Origin: CAMCYM01 sp964405405
GTDB taxonomy: Bacteria; Bacteroidota; Bacteroidia; Flavobacteriales_D; Sanyastnellaceae
NCBI GenBank assembly: GCA_964405405.1
Contig: CAYONT010000007.1
Coordinates: forward strand, 1-64,000
Direction of reading: 5' to 3'
Length of the DNA: 64,000 nucleotides
Position numbers and translations under genes: made by a program
The notes under the pieces: model-generated
Seen by the model: the letters and a program-made list of their open reading frames with translations, nothing else
Told to the model about the DNA's origin: nothing
Database searches by the model: none
Part shown: positions 25,686 through 33,791 of the stretch, piece after piece
Layout: each line of letters opens with the position of its first letter
Position numbering within the stretch: the first letter of the stretch is position 1

Positions 25686-26339
25686 TCAAGGGGTTACCGG
25701 TGTGAGGGGGGCGAGGGTGACCGTGCGGGGGTAGCGGTCCCGAAGTCGGTTGTCGTGGGTGACGATGAGGAGGCTGGCACCTGCTTGGGCCGAATGGTGC
25801 TCAAGGAGGGACACCACCGCCTCGGTGGACCGGTCGTCCAGGGCGCTCGTGGGCTCGTCCGCGAACACCACGGTGGGTCGGTGGACGAGCGCCCGGGCGA
25901 TGCCTGCCCGCTGTTGCTCCCCCACGCTGAGGTTCCGGGGGCGGGACGAACCCTTGTCCCCGATGCCCAACGCTTCGAGCAAGGACGCCACCCGCGCCGG
26001 GTCAGGACGAAGCCCCGCCAAGAAAAGGGGGAGCGCCACATTTTCCGCGACCGTCAGGCTCTGGACGAAATGCGGTCGCTGGAACACGATGCCCACGTGC
26101 CGCCCTCGAAAGCGGTCTGCCGCTGCGCCCGACAGCGTGGACCAGTCGGTGTCGGCGAGCCGGATTTGGCCTGACAACGGCTTCAGCAACCCGCTCATCA
26201 GATGCAGCAACGTCGTTTTTCCGGAACCGGAAGCTCCCAGCAACAGCAGGCGTTCACCCGCAGCACAGTGCACATCGGGGAACGACCAGGCGGGGCCATG
26301 GGCGCCATATCGGAAGCGCAGGTCGGTGGTTTCGATCAT
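25686..26339 (-). CDS. ABC transporter ATP-binding protein (LolD/MacB-like)
   Basis: 217 aa. Walker A GASGSGKTT (near residue 36), Q-loop in FQRPHF, signature LSVGEQQR, Walker B VVFADEP, D-loop SALD and H-loop VTHD are all present. Length and sequence fit the LolD/MacB group that pairs with FtsX-like permeases. I start at the ATG giving MIETTDLRFRYG; a -7-like TAAATTTG (26365-26358) lies 18 nt upstream. First gene of the three-gene minus-strand unit ATPase-permease-DUF3299, divergent from the DUF4258 gene. Confidence 0.92.
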   Translation of the reverse strand: MIETTDLRFRYGAHGPAWSFPDVHCAAGERLLLLGASGSGKTTLLHLMSGLLKPLSGQIRLADTDWSTLSGAAADRFRGRHVGIVFQRPHFVQSLTVAENVALPLFLAGLRPDPARVASLLEALGIGDKGSSRPRNLSVGEQQRAGIARALVHRPTVVFADEPTSALDDRSTEAVVSLLEHHSAQAGASLLIVTHDNRLRDRYPRTVTLAPLTPVTP

Positions 26340-26414
26340 GGGAGGCAACGGTTGGGCCAAATTTACATCCGCAACCCGCGCTTCGCAGGTGCGGGGGTCA
26401 CGTACTTTGGTGCC

Positions 26415-26825
26415 ATGAATTTCAGGCAGCGCTTGTTTCGGTTTGGCATTGGGATTTTCATCGGCACGGTGCTGGCGTATTTCTTCTTTCAAGGGCGCAG
26501 CTGCAACGACTGGCTTCCGGACCGCAGAATTCGGGCGTCGCTGGAGTCCGGCGGACTGGTCTGGGGCAACCAAGCGGAGTGCGTCTGGAACTGTCTGATC
26601 GCCCGGGAAACGTTGCCCGAACCCGTGGCCTCCCTGGTCTATGAAGGCGAGATCGACTGGGGGAAAAGTGGCCCGCGGGAAACGCCCCGGCGTTACGTCT
26701 TCCGGTATGAATCGGGGCCGGTTCAGGAGGCCACCTTCCTGCTGACCGAGGACCAGTCCTTCCTCGACCGATTGGAACTGGCATCCGGTCAGCCGGGATG
26801 TGACTGTCCTCACACCGAGCCCTGA
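26415..26825 (+). CDS. DUF4258 small membrane-anchored protein
   Basis: 136 aa. N-terminal single membrane segment (RLFRFGIGIFIGTVLAYFFFQGRSC), then a soluble domain with LPDRRIRASLESGG, EGEIDWGKSGPRE and a closing acidic/Cys segment. It matches the common bacteroidete DUF4258 family (short membrane proteins beginning MKxxxRLxYYxxG). Function unknown. A TACTTTG box (26403-26409) ends five nt before the ATG, suggesting a leaderless message. The neighbouring gene starts 23 nt downstream. Confidence 0.78.
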   Translation: MNFRQRLFRFGIGIFIGTVLAYFFFQGRSCNDWLPDRRIRASLESGGLVWGNQAECVWNCLIARETLPEPVASLVYEGEIDWGKSGPRETPRRYVFRYESGPVQEATFLLTEDQSFLDRLELASGQPGCDCPHTEP

Positions 26826-26835
26826 CCGGTGGCCG

Positions 26836-26843
26836 TACCTTTG
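26836..26843 (+). promoter_or_regulatory. -7 box (TACCTTTG) directly before the thioredoxin-like gene
   Basis: Exact TAnnTTTG match whose final G is five nt from the ATG at 26849. The transcription start would fall on or near the start codon. No -33 TTG is clear. Confidence 0.5.
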
Positions 26844-26848
26844 CCGCC

Positions 26849-27469
26849 ATGGAACCCTTCGACCCCCACTCCCTTCCCGAGGGACTGGACATTCCGAGCT
26901 ACTGGGAGCGCGCGATGCCCCTCGCTGACTTTTTGGAGGATTTGCAAGGCCAAACCCCCGCGCCCGACGCCTTGTATGCAGCCTACATCCCGTTGAACCA
27001 ACAGCGGGCCCGTCGGGTGGCGAAGACGTTGGAGCTCCGGGAGGAGGTGGTCGCGGGGATGGCTGAGGTGAGAGAGGGGATGCGCTGGTTGATCCTGAAC
27101 GAACATTGGTGCGGAGACGGCGCGCAGATCCTCCCGGTTTTGGCGGCGATGGCCCAAGCTTCCGGGGGCCGGCTGGAAGCCCGGGTCTTGTTTCGCGATG
27201 CGAACCTCCCCTTGATGGATGCCTTCTTGACGGCAGGGGGCCGAAGCATTCCCATGGTCATCTTGCTGGGGCCGGATGGCGCGGTGGTAGGACGTTGGGG
27301 CCCCCGGCCAGAGGCAGCCATGGCCCTCGTTCGGGAACTGAAGTCCCAACCGGAGACGGCGGCCACCTACGGCGAGCACCTGCACCGTTGGTACGCTGAA
27401 AACCGGCAGGTCGACATCCAACAGTCCGTGCTGGCAGCGATGCGGGCCGCAGGCGCCCTCGGCGCTTAA
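26849..27469 (+). CDS. Thioredoxin family protein (thioredoxin_9-like, single cysteine)
   Basis: 206 aa, no signal peptide. The central part is a thioredoxin fold: WLILNEHWCGDGAQILPVLAAMA has WCGD in place of the CxxC site, keeping only the first cysteine, and GGRSIPMVILLGPDG contains the cis-proline. This form is common in Bacteroidota and is usually annotated 'thioredoxin family protein'. Its substrate is unknown; a single-cysteine mechanism is inferred. The 3' end overlaps the convergent proline dehydrogenase gene by 4 nt. Confidence 0.85.
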   Translation: MEPFDPHSLPEGLDIPSYWERAMPLADFLEDLQGQTPAPDALYAAYIPLNQQRARRVAKTLELREEVVAGMAEVREGMRWLILNEHWCGDGAQILPVLAAMAQASGGRLEARVLFRDANLPLMDAFLTAGGRSIPMVILLGPDGAVVGRWGPRPEAAMALVRELKSQPETAATYGEHLHRWYAENRQVDIQQSVLAAMRAAGALGA

Positions 27470-28674
27470 GACCGGGCAGCCGATCGGACGGAGCCCCGGG
27501 CTTGGGCGCGTCGCCGTAGCTCGGTGCGCAACCGGTCGAGTTCGCGCGAGGTTTGGCCTGCCACAGACGTATTCTCCTCCGCGCGGCGAATGAGGTACGG
27601 AATCGCCTCGTGCATGGGCCCGTAAGGCACGTACTTCGCGACATTGTAGCCCGAGGCCGCCAAGTTGAAGCTGATCGGGTCGCTCATCCCCAGCAGTTGG
27701 GCGAACCAAACCCGCTCATCTCCGGGGGCAAGACCGGCCGCCGCCATGCCTTCGCACACCCGCAACTGGCTGGCCTCGTTGTGGCTGCCTGAGCAGAACG
27801 CCACAAGGTCCCGGTGGGCCAAACACCAATCACAAGCCGCGTCATAATCTCGGTCCGTAGCCGCTTTGTCGGGTTGGATGGGGGAGGGGAGACCGGCAGC
27901 CGCCGCACGGGCACGCTCCTTCTCCATGTAGGCGCCCCGCACCAGTTTCACCCCGACCTGAAAACCCTCGTCCTGGGCACGTGCCGTCAACCCCTGGAGG
28001 TACGCCAGCCGATCGTGTCGGTAGAGCTGGACGGTCGTGAACACCACGGTCCGACCGCGGTTGAGCTGGGCCATTTGGTCCTCCGCCAGGGCGTCGATGG
28101 CGGGCTGCAGCCAAGATTCCTCCGCATCGATGAAAATGCGTACCCCCCCCTCGGCGGCCACCTGACACAACTCGGCCACCCGCTGCTGCGCCCGCTCCCA
28201 AGCCAGGCGGTCCGTGGTCGACAACGCCCCCCCCGCCGAAACCCGTTCCAACAGCTGCGAGGATGCCACCCCGCTCACCTTGAAGACACTGAATCCGTGC
28301 CGGGCATCCCCGCAGGCCGCCCGGATGGCCGCTTTCACCTCGTCCCGTGCCGCGTCCAACTCAGCCTCCTCCTCCTTCCCTTCGGCGCTGTAATCCAAGA
28401 TCGTCCTCACCCCCCGCGCCGCCAACCGGGCGACCATCCGGTCCGCCTCCGCAATGGACTCGCCCCCGCAAAAATGGGCGTAGATCGTGGGCTTGAGGGC
28501 CCACCCCACCGGAATCCGGAGCGCTCGGGCCCACCCCAAGAGGACCTTGCCCACCCGCACCCATCCTGCACGACCCACCATCCGAAAAAGCCAGGTCGCC
28601 TTCCGCAACTCGGCATCTGAGAGGTGCGAAAAGGCCTGCTGCGTGTTGGCAAAATCCGGTGGCATGGCGTTCAT
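27466..28674 (-). CDS. Proline dehydrogenase
   Basis: 402 aa flavoenzyme that oxidises proline to pyrroline-5-carboxylate and passes electrons to the quinone pool. Conserved blocks: FCGGESIAEA, TILDYSAEGKEEE, IFIDAEESW, QLYRHDRLAYL, GVKLVRGAYMEKER (catalytic Arg/Lys), LLGMSDPISFNLAASGYNVAKYVPYGP and PYLIRRAEENTS, which carries the substrate-binding arginines. The length fits the monofunctional bacteroidete form, without a fused P5C dehydrogenase. A -7-like TATCTTCG (28708-28701) lies 26 nt upstream. Divergent from the M20 peptidase gene. Confidence 0.93.
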   Translation of the reverse strand: MNAMPPDFANTQQAFSHLSDAELRKATWLFRMVGRAGWVRVGKVLLGWARALRIPVGWALKPTIYAHFCGGESIAEADRMVARLAARGVRTILDYSAEGKEEEAELDAARDEVKAAIRAACGDARHGFSVFKVSGVASSQLLERVSAGGALSTTDRLAWERAQQRVAELCQVAAEGGVRIFIDAEESWLQPAIDALAEDQMAQLNRGRTVVFTTVQLYRHDRLAYLQGLTARAQDEGFQVGVKLVRGAYMEKERARAAAAGLPSPIQPDKAATDRDYDAACDWCLAHRDLVAFCSGSHNEASQLRVCEGMAAAGLAPGDERVWFAQLLGMSDPISFNLAASGYNVAKYVPYGPMHEAIPYLIRRAEENTSVAGQTSRELDRLRTELRRRAQARGSVRSAARS

Positions 28675-28737
28675 GGCGAAGGCGGGGCAAAAGTGCAGCG
28701 CGAAGATAGCAGCCGGGATGCATCGTAAATTGCTCCC

Positions 28738-30132
28738 ATGAACATCCAAGACCATTTGGCCACCCACCGGGAGCGGTTTGTTTCCGAGCTTTTTGAGCTG
28801 TTGCGCATCCCGTCCATCTCCGCGGATCCAGCATACGCCGGGGACATGCAGCGGTGTGCAGAGGCCGTTGCGGACCACCTGCGCAAGGCCGGGGCCACAG
28901 GCGTGGAACTCATCCCCACAGCCGGTTATCCCGTGGTGTACGGCGAGGTCCATGTCTCCGACCATGTGCCCACAGTGTTGGTTTACGGCCATTACGATGT
29001 GCAACCTGCCGTTCCCTTGGACCTTTGGACTTCGCCGGCCTTTGAACCGGAGATCCGCTCGACTCCCATCCACCCCGACGGAGCCATCTTCGCGCGCGGT
29101 GCCTGCGATGACAAAGGCCAATTCTTCATGCACGTGAAGGCCTTGGAGTGCATGGTGGCGACCGGCGGCTGTGCCTGCAACATCAAGTTCATGATCGAAG
29201 GAGAGGAAGAGGTGGGTTCAGCGCATTTGGAGGACTTCTTGCGCACCCACAAGGCCCGATTGGCCGCTGACGTGGTCCTGGTCAGCGACACGGGCATCAT
29301 CGCCAACGACGTCCCCTCCATCACGGTCGGGCTTCGGGGCCTCAGCTACGTGGAGGTCGAGGTGACGGGCCCCAACCGAGATTTGCACAGCGGCCTGTAT
29401 GGAGGCGCGGCTCCCAACCCCATCAACATCTTGTGCGAGCTCATCGCCTCCTTGAAGGACGAGGACCAGCGCATCACAGTGGAGGGATTTTATGACGACG
29501 TGGTGGAGTTGGATGCTGCGGAACGGGCAGCCATGGCAGAAGCGCCCTTCGATGAAGCGGCCTACCGCAAGAGCATCGGCATCGGTGCCATCGAGGGAGA
29601 GACGGGTTACTCCGCACCCGAACGCATGAGCATCCGGCCTACGCTGGATGTGAACGGGATTTGGGGGGGTTACACGGGCGAGGGCGCGAAGACGGTGATC
29701 GCGAGCAAGGCATGGGCGAAGATTTCGATGCGTCTGGTTCCCCACCAGGACCCCGATGCCATCACGGAGCGGTTCCGCGCCCACTTCGAGCGCATTGCGC
29801 CCCCATCGGTCCAGGTCCGGGTCACCGCCATGCACGGCGGGCAGCCGGTGGTCACCCCGACGGATTCTCCGGCCTACCGCGCCGCTGCCGCCGCCATGGA
29901 AGCCACATTTGGTCGCCCACCCATTCCCGTCCGGAGCGGCGGCTCCATCCCTGTCATCGCTAGTTTTGAACAAATTCTCGGACTCAAAACGGTGCTGATG
30001 GGATTCGGGTTGGACAGCGATGCCATCCATTCGCCGGACGAGCACTTCGGGCTGTTCAATTACTTCCGGGGCATCGAGACCATCCCGCTCTTCCATCAGC
30101 ACTTCGCGGCCTTGCACGCATCTGCCCAATGA
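28738..30132 (+). CDS. M20 family dipeptidase
   Basis: 464 aa zinc peptidase of the CNDP/PepV-like M20 group. Metal and catalytic residues are visible: VYGHYDVQP (His and catalytic Asp), RGACDDKGQ (bridging Asp), EGEEEVGS (catalytic Glu and metal Glu), VSDTG, and a C-terminal His in HSPDEHFG. LHSGLYGGAAPNP marks the dimerisation domain. A TAAATTG box ends five nt before the ATG. It probably hydrolyses small peptides in the cytoplasm; together with the divergent proline dehydrogenase this suggests peptide and amino-acid catabolism (inference). Confidence 0.92.
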   Translation: MNIQDHLATHRERFVSELFELLRIPSISADPAYAGDMQRCAEAVADHLRKAGATGVELIPTAGYPVVYGEVHVSDHVPTVLVYGHYDVQPAVPLDLWTSPAFEPEIRSTPIHPDGAIFARGACDDKGQFFMHVKALECMVATGGCACNIKFMIEGEEEVGSAHLEDFLRTHKARLAADVVLVSDTGIIANDVPSITVGLRGLSYVEVEVTGPNRDLHSGLYGGAAPNPINILCELIASLKDEDQRITVEGFYDDVVELDAAERAAMAEAPFDEAAYRKSIGIGAIEGETGYSAPERMSIRPTLDVNGIWGGYTGEGAKTVIASKAWAKISMRLVPHQDPDAITERFRAHFERIAPPSVQVRVTAMHGGQPVVTPTDSPAYRAAAAAMEATFGRPPIPVRSGGSIPVIASFEQILGLKTVLMGFGLDSDAIHSPDEHFGLFNYFRGIETIPLFHQHFAALHASAQ

Positions 30133-30617
30133 TTCAGTCTGTAGGCAGGCGCTCCACCTGGACCGCATGGGTTGCTGGGTTGGTCCTTGTTGCCACCGCC
30201 CTGCTCGTCCCTGGTTGCGCCCTCTACGAGGATGTCACCGTGCAGAAGGTCGAAGGGCTCGAGGGCCTGCAAATCAGTGCGGACGGTGTGTCAGGCCAAA
30301 TTCGCGTCCGCTTGCACAACCCCAACCGATACACCCTTCAGGTGGTGGAGACGGATTTGGGGTTGTGGGTGGAATCAGACCGGTTGGCTACCATTGTCCT
30401 GCCGCAGGACCAAGCGTTGCCGCCACGCTCGGAAGCGACCCTTACACTCGCAGTCGAAACGGAGCCGGGTGCCCTAGGAGCCCTGTTGCGCAAGCATGCC
30501 ATGGATTTGTTGCTGGGCAGGCCGCTTCCGTTGCGGCTCGAGGGCAGTGTCGCGGGAAAGGTCGGCTGGGTGCGGATGGAAGTCCCCGTGAACGCGGAGT
30601 ATCTCTGGCGAAAGTAA
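30129..30617 (+). CDS. LEA type 2-like lipoprotein
   Basis: 162 aa. The signal peptide ends in a lipobox VPGC (Cys near residue 30). The remainder (GLEGLQISADGVSGQIRVRLHNPNRYTLQVVETDLGLWVES...) matches the LEA14/WHy domain that is frequent in bacteroidete lipoproteins. Function unknown. ATGA overlap with the M20 gene indicates translational coupling. Meets a convergent gene 7 nt downstream. Confidence 0.75.
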   Translation: MIQSVGRRSTWTAWVAGLVLVATALLVPGCALYEDVTVQKVEGLEGLQISADGVSGQIRVRLHNPNRYTLQVVETDLGLWVESDRLATIVLPQDQALPPRSEATLTLAVETEPGALGALLRKHAMDLLLGRPLPLRLEGSVAGKVGWVRMEVPVNAEYLWRK

Positions 30618-30624
30618 ACGGGGT

Positions 30625-31278
30625 TCAGTCCCCTGGTTTCAGGTTCCAGGACAGCATGGCTTGGACCGCCAGGTTCATCATGAAATTGTCCCATTGGATG
30701 ATCGGTTGATCCGGTCGGGGACTGATGGGCAGCAACGATTGCGAAAGACGCACCGAAAAATCCCACTGGGGAGCCACATGGACTCCGGCCCCCAAGGTCC
30801 CCCCCAGATCCCAAGGGTTGAGACGCAAGTAGGAAAGGGGGGCATAGCCCGTTTGGTTGAAGTCCTCCTCAGCACTGAGTAAGTAGGAGGCCTGAATCCC
30901 GCCAGAGAACCAGCCCCAATCCCCCACATCCTGCACGTACGAGACCGGCAGATCCAAGTAGGTGAACCGGTAACGCCAAGTGAAATAATCGCCGCTTCGG
31001 GGATTGGGTACCCGCCGGCTTCCCTTTTGGGTCCAGACCATGCCGAGTTCCCACCCCCGATTGGGGTGGACACGCACCTGCACCCAAGGACCCGCAGTCA
31101 ACCCCAGCTTGTTAAACCCGGACACCCCGTCACCGTGTACTTGCGCAGCACAGGCCCCTACCGCGAGCCCTCCGCGGAAGCGCCAAGGCTGCACCGGGTC
31201 TCCCGCGGTCAGCCCTCCCCAAGGCGCCATCGCCCATGTACCGAGACCCAACAGAACCACCCACCGCCAGGGTCTCAT
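30625..31278 (-). CDS. Outer-membrane beta-barrel protein (PorT-like)
   Basis: 217 aa. Signal peptide (MRPWRWVVLLGLGTWAMAPWGGLTAG), then alternating strands with turns such as GPWVQVRVHPNRGWELGMVWTQKGS, FTWRYRFTYLDLPVSYVQ and GWFSGGIQASYLL, ending in an aromatic strand. This is the outer_membrane_beta-barrel / PorT-type family in Bacteroidota. Role unknown. The ATG at 31278 overlaps the Omp28 stop by 4 nt, so the two are coupled; longer upstream extensions lack signal-peptide features. Confidence 0.72.
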   Translation of the reverse strand: MRPWRWVVLLGLGTWAMAPWGGLTAGDPVQPWRFRGGLAVGACAAQVHGDGVSGFNKLGLTAGPWVQVRVHPNRGWELGMVWTQKGSRRVPNPRSGDYFTWRYRFTYLDLPVSYVQDVGDWGWFSGGIQASYLLSAEEDFNQTGYAPLSYLRLNPWDLGGTLGAGVHVAPQWDFSVRLSQSLLPISPRPDQPIIQWDNFMMNLAVQAMLSWNLKPGD

Positions 31279-32141
31279 TCTCCGAGTTCCAGTTCGACCA
31301 CGTTCAGCACCGTTCCGTCTGGGCCCGTAAGGACCGCTACCAGAGACGAATTCTCCAGCACCCATCCCTCATTCCAATTGAAAGTGAAGGACATCTGTGC
31401 CGTTTCTCCCGGGTTCGCCCCGTCGGAAGCCGCCCCGAAACCTGTCCCCAGCGCGCCATTGAGCGAACCACGCAACACATGCTTGAATTCGTAGTCAGGG
31501 ACCACCTCAGGCGTGCTGCTGTAATCGAGTTGGTAGTCCACCATCCCCGATTCCAGCACGAGCACCGCCAGATTCAGCGGACCTGGGACATTCGCGAAGA
31601 ATTGGCCGTGCACGTGGACATTCAAATGTCCCGCTGCCGGGATGAAATCACTTTGTATGGCCAAATCCACCACCGCCTCCTCGCCCAGCACTCCGTCCAC
31701 CTCAGCTTCCCACTGGGCCGGGGCGAAGAAATTGCCCGGCCCCCCCGTGCGGTTGACCCGACCCAGGGGATTGGCCTGAAAATCCAACTGATTCCAGAAG
31801 ACGTCGCCTTCCTCGGTGGTCCAATCGGTGTCAAAATGGTCGTCGTCTGTCAAGGCCAAATTCCCCGCATGAATCGCGCAAACCACCAGCTCCGGTCGGG
31901 CCGCCGCCAATTCCTCGGCGATCCGGGCAGCGTCCGGGCAATTGCCGCACTGGTGCGCCGTGAAATCCTCCAGCAGGGCCCGTTGCACCGGTGTTGTCAC
32001 CTCGGGAAAGGACGGCGGCGGACCATACAAGTCCTCCCGGTAACCCGTCCGGGCTGGAACGATGGGATCTTCGATGACATCACAACCCACCCATGCCCAA
32101 GCGGCCAAGAGGACGACCCACAAACCCCGTGTCCACCTCAT
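31275..32141 (-). CDS. Omp28-like outer-membrane lipoprotein with thioredoxin-type CxxC
   Basis: 288 aa. Signal peptide with lipobox VGC (Cys near residue 20). The domain begins PVQRALLEDFTAHQCGNCPDAARIAEELAA, where CGNC sits where thioredoxins have CGPC; the Omp28 family is a thioredoxin-fold protein of the Bacteroidota outer membrane. The C-terminal half is beta-rich (GHLNVHVHGQFFANV...) without a T9SS sorting domain, since the lipid anchor suffices. It is coupled by 4-nt overlaps to the thioredoxin-T9SS gene upstream and the beta-barrel gene downstream. Confidence 0.8.
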   Translation of the reverse strand: MRWTRGLWVVLLAAWAWVGCDVIEDPIVPARTGYREDLYGPPPSFPEVTTPVQRALLEDFTAHQCGNCPDAARIAEELAAARPELVVCAIHAGNLALTDDDHFDTDWTTEEGDVFWNQLDFQANPLGRVNRTGGPGNFFAPAQWEAEVDGVLGEEAVVDLAIQSDFIPAAGHLNVHVHGQFFANVPGPLNLAVLVLESGMVDYQLDYSSTPEVVPDYEFKHVLRGSLNGALGTGFGAASDGANPGETAQMSFTFNWNEGWVLENSSLVAVLTGPDGTVLNVVELELGE

Positions 32142-33628
32142 GATTTCAGGAATGACGCAATCCGAACCCGGTTTCCGTGGGCCACCCGCACCAGGTAACG
32201 GCCCGCAGGCAGATGGGCGGTTGGCACGGACCAAGTCTGCGTACCACCCGAAGGCACAGCAGGAAGCACCTGCTCGTAACATGCAACTCCCCGGGCATCC
32301 AGCACCTGCACCCAACCAGCCTCCCCAGCCGTCACCTCCCCATCCAGCAGTTGCAACCCCAGCATCCCGTCCGTCACGGGGTTGGGGAATACGTTCAGCC
32401 CTCCGTGGGCCGAAGCGCTCGCTGGTTCTAGTGCATCCGGCACCCCGACCACCAACGACTCCACGTGAAGACCCTTCGATTTCTCAGAAAAGGCCCCAGA
32501 GCTGTTGTGCTGGAAGATGTCCGCGAAAACCCAGCCGCCGTCCAAGTGAGAAGTCACGTGACAACTGCCCGTCATGCCGTCCCCGTAACTGTCCAGCAGA
32601 TGGAACGAGTAGCAACCTGTCGAGGGAAGGTTGACCCACCAAGTATAGGGCGTGTTGGCGGCCAAACCTGTCGGCGAAGCGGCTACCTCGTTGCCCGCCG
32701 CGTCCCGAAAGGCCCAGCGGGTCTCCCCTGGGAACGCATCGGTGAGAAGGGAGACCTGAAACAACGTGGTCGCTGCCAAGGCATTCACATTCATGGTGGC
32801 CGTGAGGCTGTTGTTCGCCGGGTTTCCGTCGGGGCTTGTGAGTTCCACAAAAAAGAATCCCGTGCTGTTGAACGTGGCGGTGCCCAGGTCGATGGTGGCG
32901 GTTTCGTAGGTATCCACAGAACCCGTCCAATTGTGCGTCAATAGGGTTCCACTCAGGTTGCTGACCTCGATGGTGCAGGCCGTGAGCGGATCGGTTCCCA
33001 AGTTCATGATCTGGACGGCCATGGGCGTGGCTTCGCCAGGGCAGGACAAAGTCGAACCTGCGTAGGACATCAGCCAAACATCGGTGGGCTGGCTGGCGGG
33101 GGCGCAGTTGGGGTTTTGGATGATGGCCTCGTGCGCTGCGAAGGAGGTTTGGCCTGATTCACGCGTCAATCCATGGGGACATACCGTGTAAATCGTCGGG
33201 AAGTAGTTTCCTTCATACGCGTCGAAAATCGCGCCTCCGTTGTCGATGATGGGGTAAGGCGTCCCTTCGACCCAGTTGCCCGCTGTCCCCGGGCCGATGC
33301 CATGGAGATTGTCCAGGGTGGTGTTGTCGTCGCCTTCGATGAAAAAGACGCGCAGGGTATTCGTCCCATCTGGGCCATGGGCTTCATAGAGTTGCTCCAA
33401 GATTCCGAGCTGATGGTAGTTCCAGCAAGGGCCGCACCAGGTGGCGGAAAAGTCGATGAGCACGGTGTAACCTGAGTCCAGGTAGGACTGCAGGTGATGG
33501 GACTGCCCATTGATGTCCACAGCGGTCCAGTCCGGGGCGGGACTGTAATCGGGCAATTGGGCCATCAGGGGGGAAGTGGCCCCCAACGCCAGCAGCCCCA
33601 GGGCCGCACCCAGTAACTTTTGCATCAT
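32138..33628 (-). CDS. Secreted thioredoxin-domain protein with T9SS sorting domain (copy 1)
   Basis: 496 aa. Signal peptide (MMQKLLGAALGLLALGATSPLMAQ), then a TlpA/thioredoxin domain (about 25-185) with active site FSATWCGPCWNYH and cis-Pro region NYFPTIYTVCP. A middle beta-rich region follows, then a module containing STGCYSFHLLDSYGDGMTGS (near 355), and a C-terminal T9SS type A sorting domain beginning LNVFPNPVTDG. So it is a thioredoxin sent to the cell surface or medium. It is a paralogue of the gene at 33792-35252 and is cotranscribed with the Omp28 lipoprotein. Start chosen at the first of two ATGs to give the signal peptide. Confidence 0.88.
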   Translation of the reverse strand: MMQKLLGAALGLLALGATSPLMAQLPDYSPAPDWTAVDINGQSHHLQSYLDSGYTVLIDFSATWCGPCWNYHQLGILEQLYEAHGPDGTNTLRVFFIEGDDNTTLDNLHGIGPGTAGNWVEGTPYPIIDNGGAIFDAYEGNYFPTIYTVCPHGLTRESGQTSFAAHEAIIQNPNCAPASQPTDVWLMSYAGSTLSCPGEATPMAVQIMNLGTDPLTACTIEVSNLSGTLLTHNWTGSVDTYETATIDLGTATFNSTGFFFVELTSPDGNPANNSLTATMNVNALAATTLFQVSLLTDAFPGETRWAFRDAAGNEVAASPTGLAANTPYTWWVNLPSTGCYSFHLLDSYGDGMTGSCHVTSHLDGGWVFADIFQHNSSGAFSEKSKGLHVESLVVGVPDALEPASASAHGGLNVFPNPVTDGMLGLQLLDGEVTAGEAGWVQVLDARGVACYEQVLPAVPSGGTQTWSVPTAHLPAGRYLVRVAHGNRVRIASFLKS

Positions 33629-33736
33629 CTCGCTAAGATGCGAAAAATCGGAGGGGGGTGCAACAGCAGTTCTCGGCAGCCGCTTGGAGAACCCCTTGAA
33701 ACAAACTCGAACACAAGAACTCTGACACAAGAATGC

Positions 33737-33771
33737 GAAAAAAAGGGGCCACCTTTTCAGGCAGCCCCTTT
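33737..33771 (-). terminator. Rho-independent terminator of thioredoxin-T9SS copy 2
   Basis: On the minus strand a 13-bp stem (two G-T pairs) capped by a GAAA tetraloop is followed by a T-tract of eight. It lies about 20 nt past the stop of the gene at 33792-35252, so the two paralogues are separate transcripts. Confidence 0.9.
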
Positions 33772-33791
33772 CGAATGCAAAGTCGGTTCGC

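Noticed and set aside
33601..33735. Possible promoter of thioredoxin-T9SS copy 1
   Set aside because: GATTTTTCG resembles a -7 box but lacks the TA, and no -33 is at the right distance, so no feature was called.
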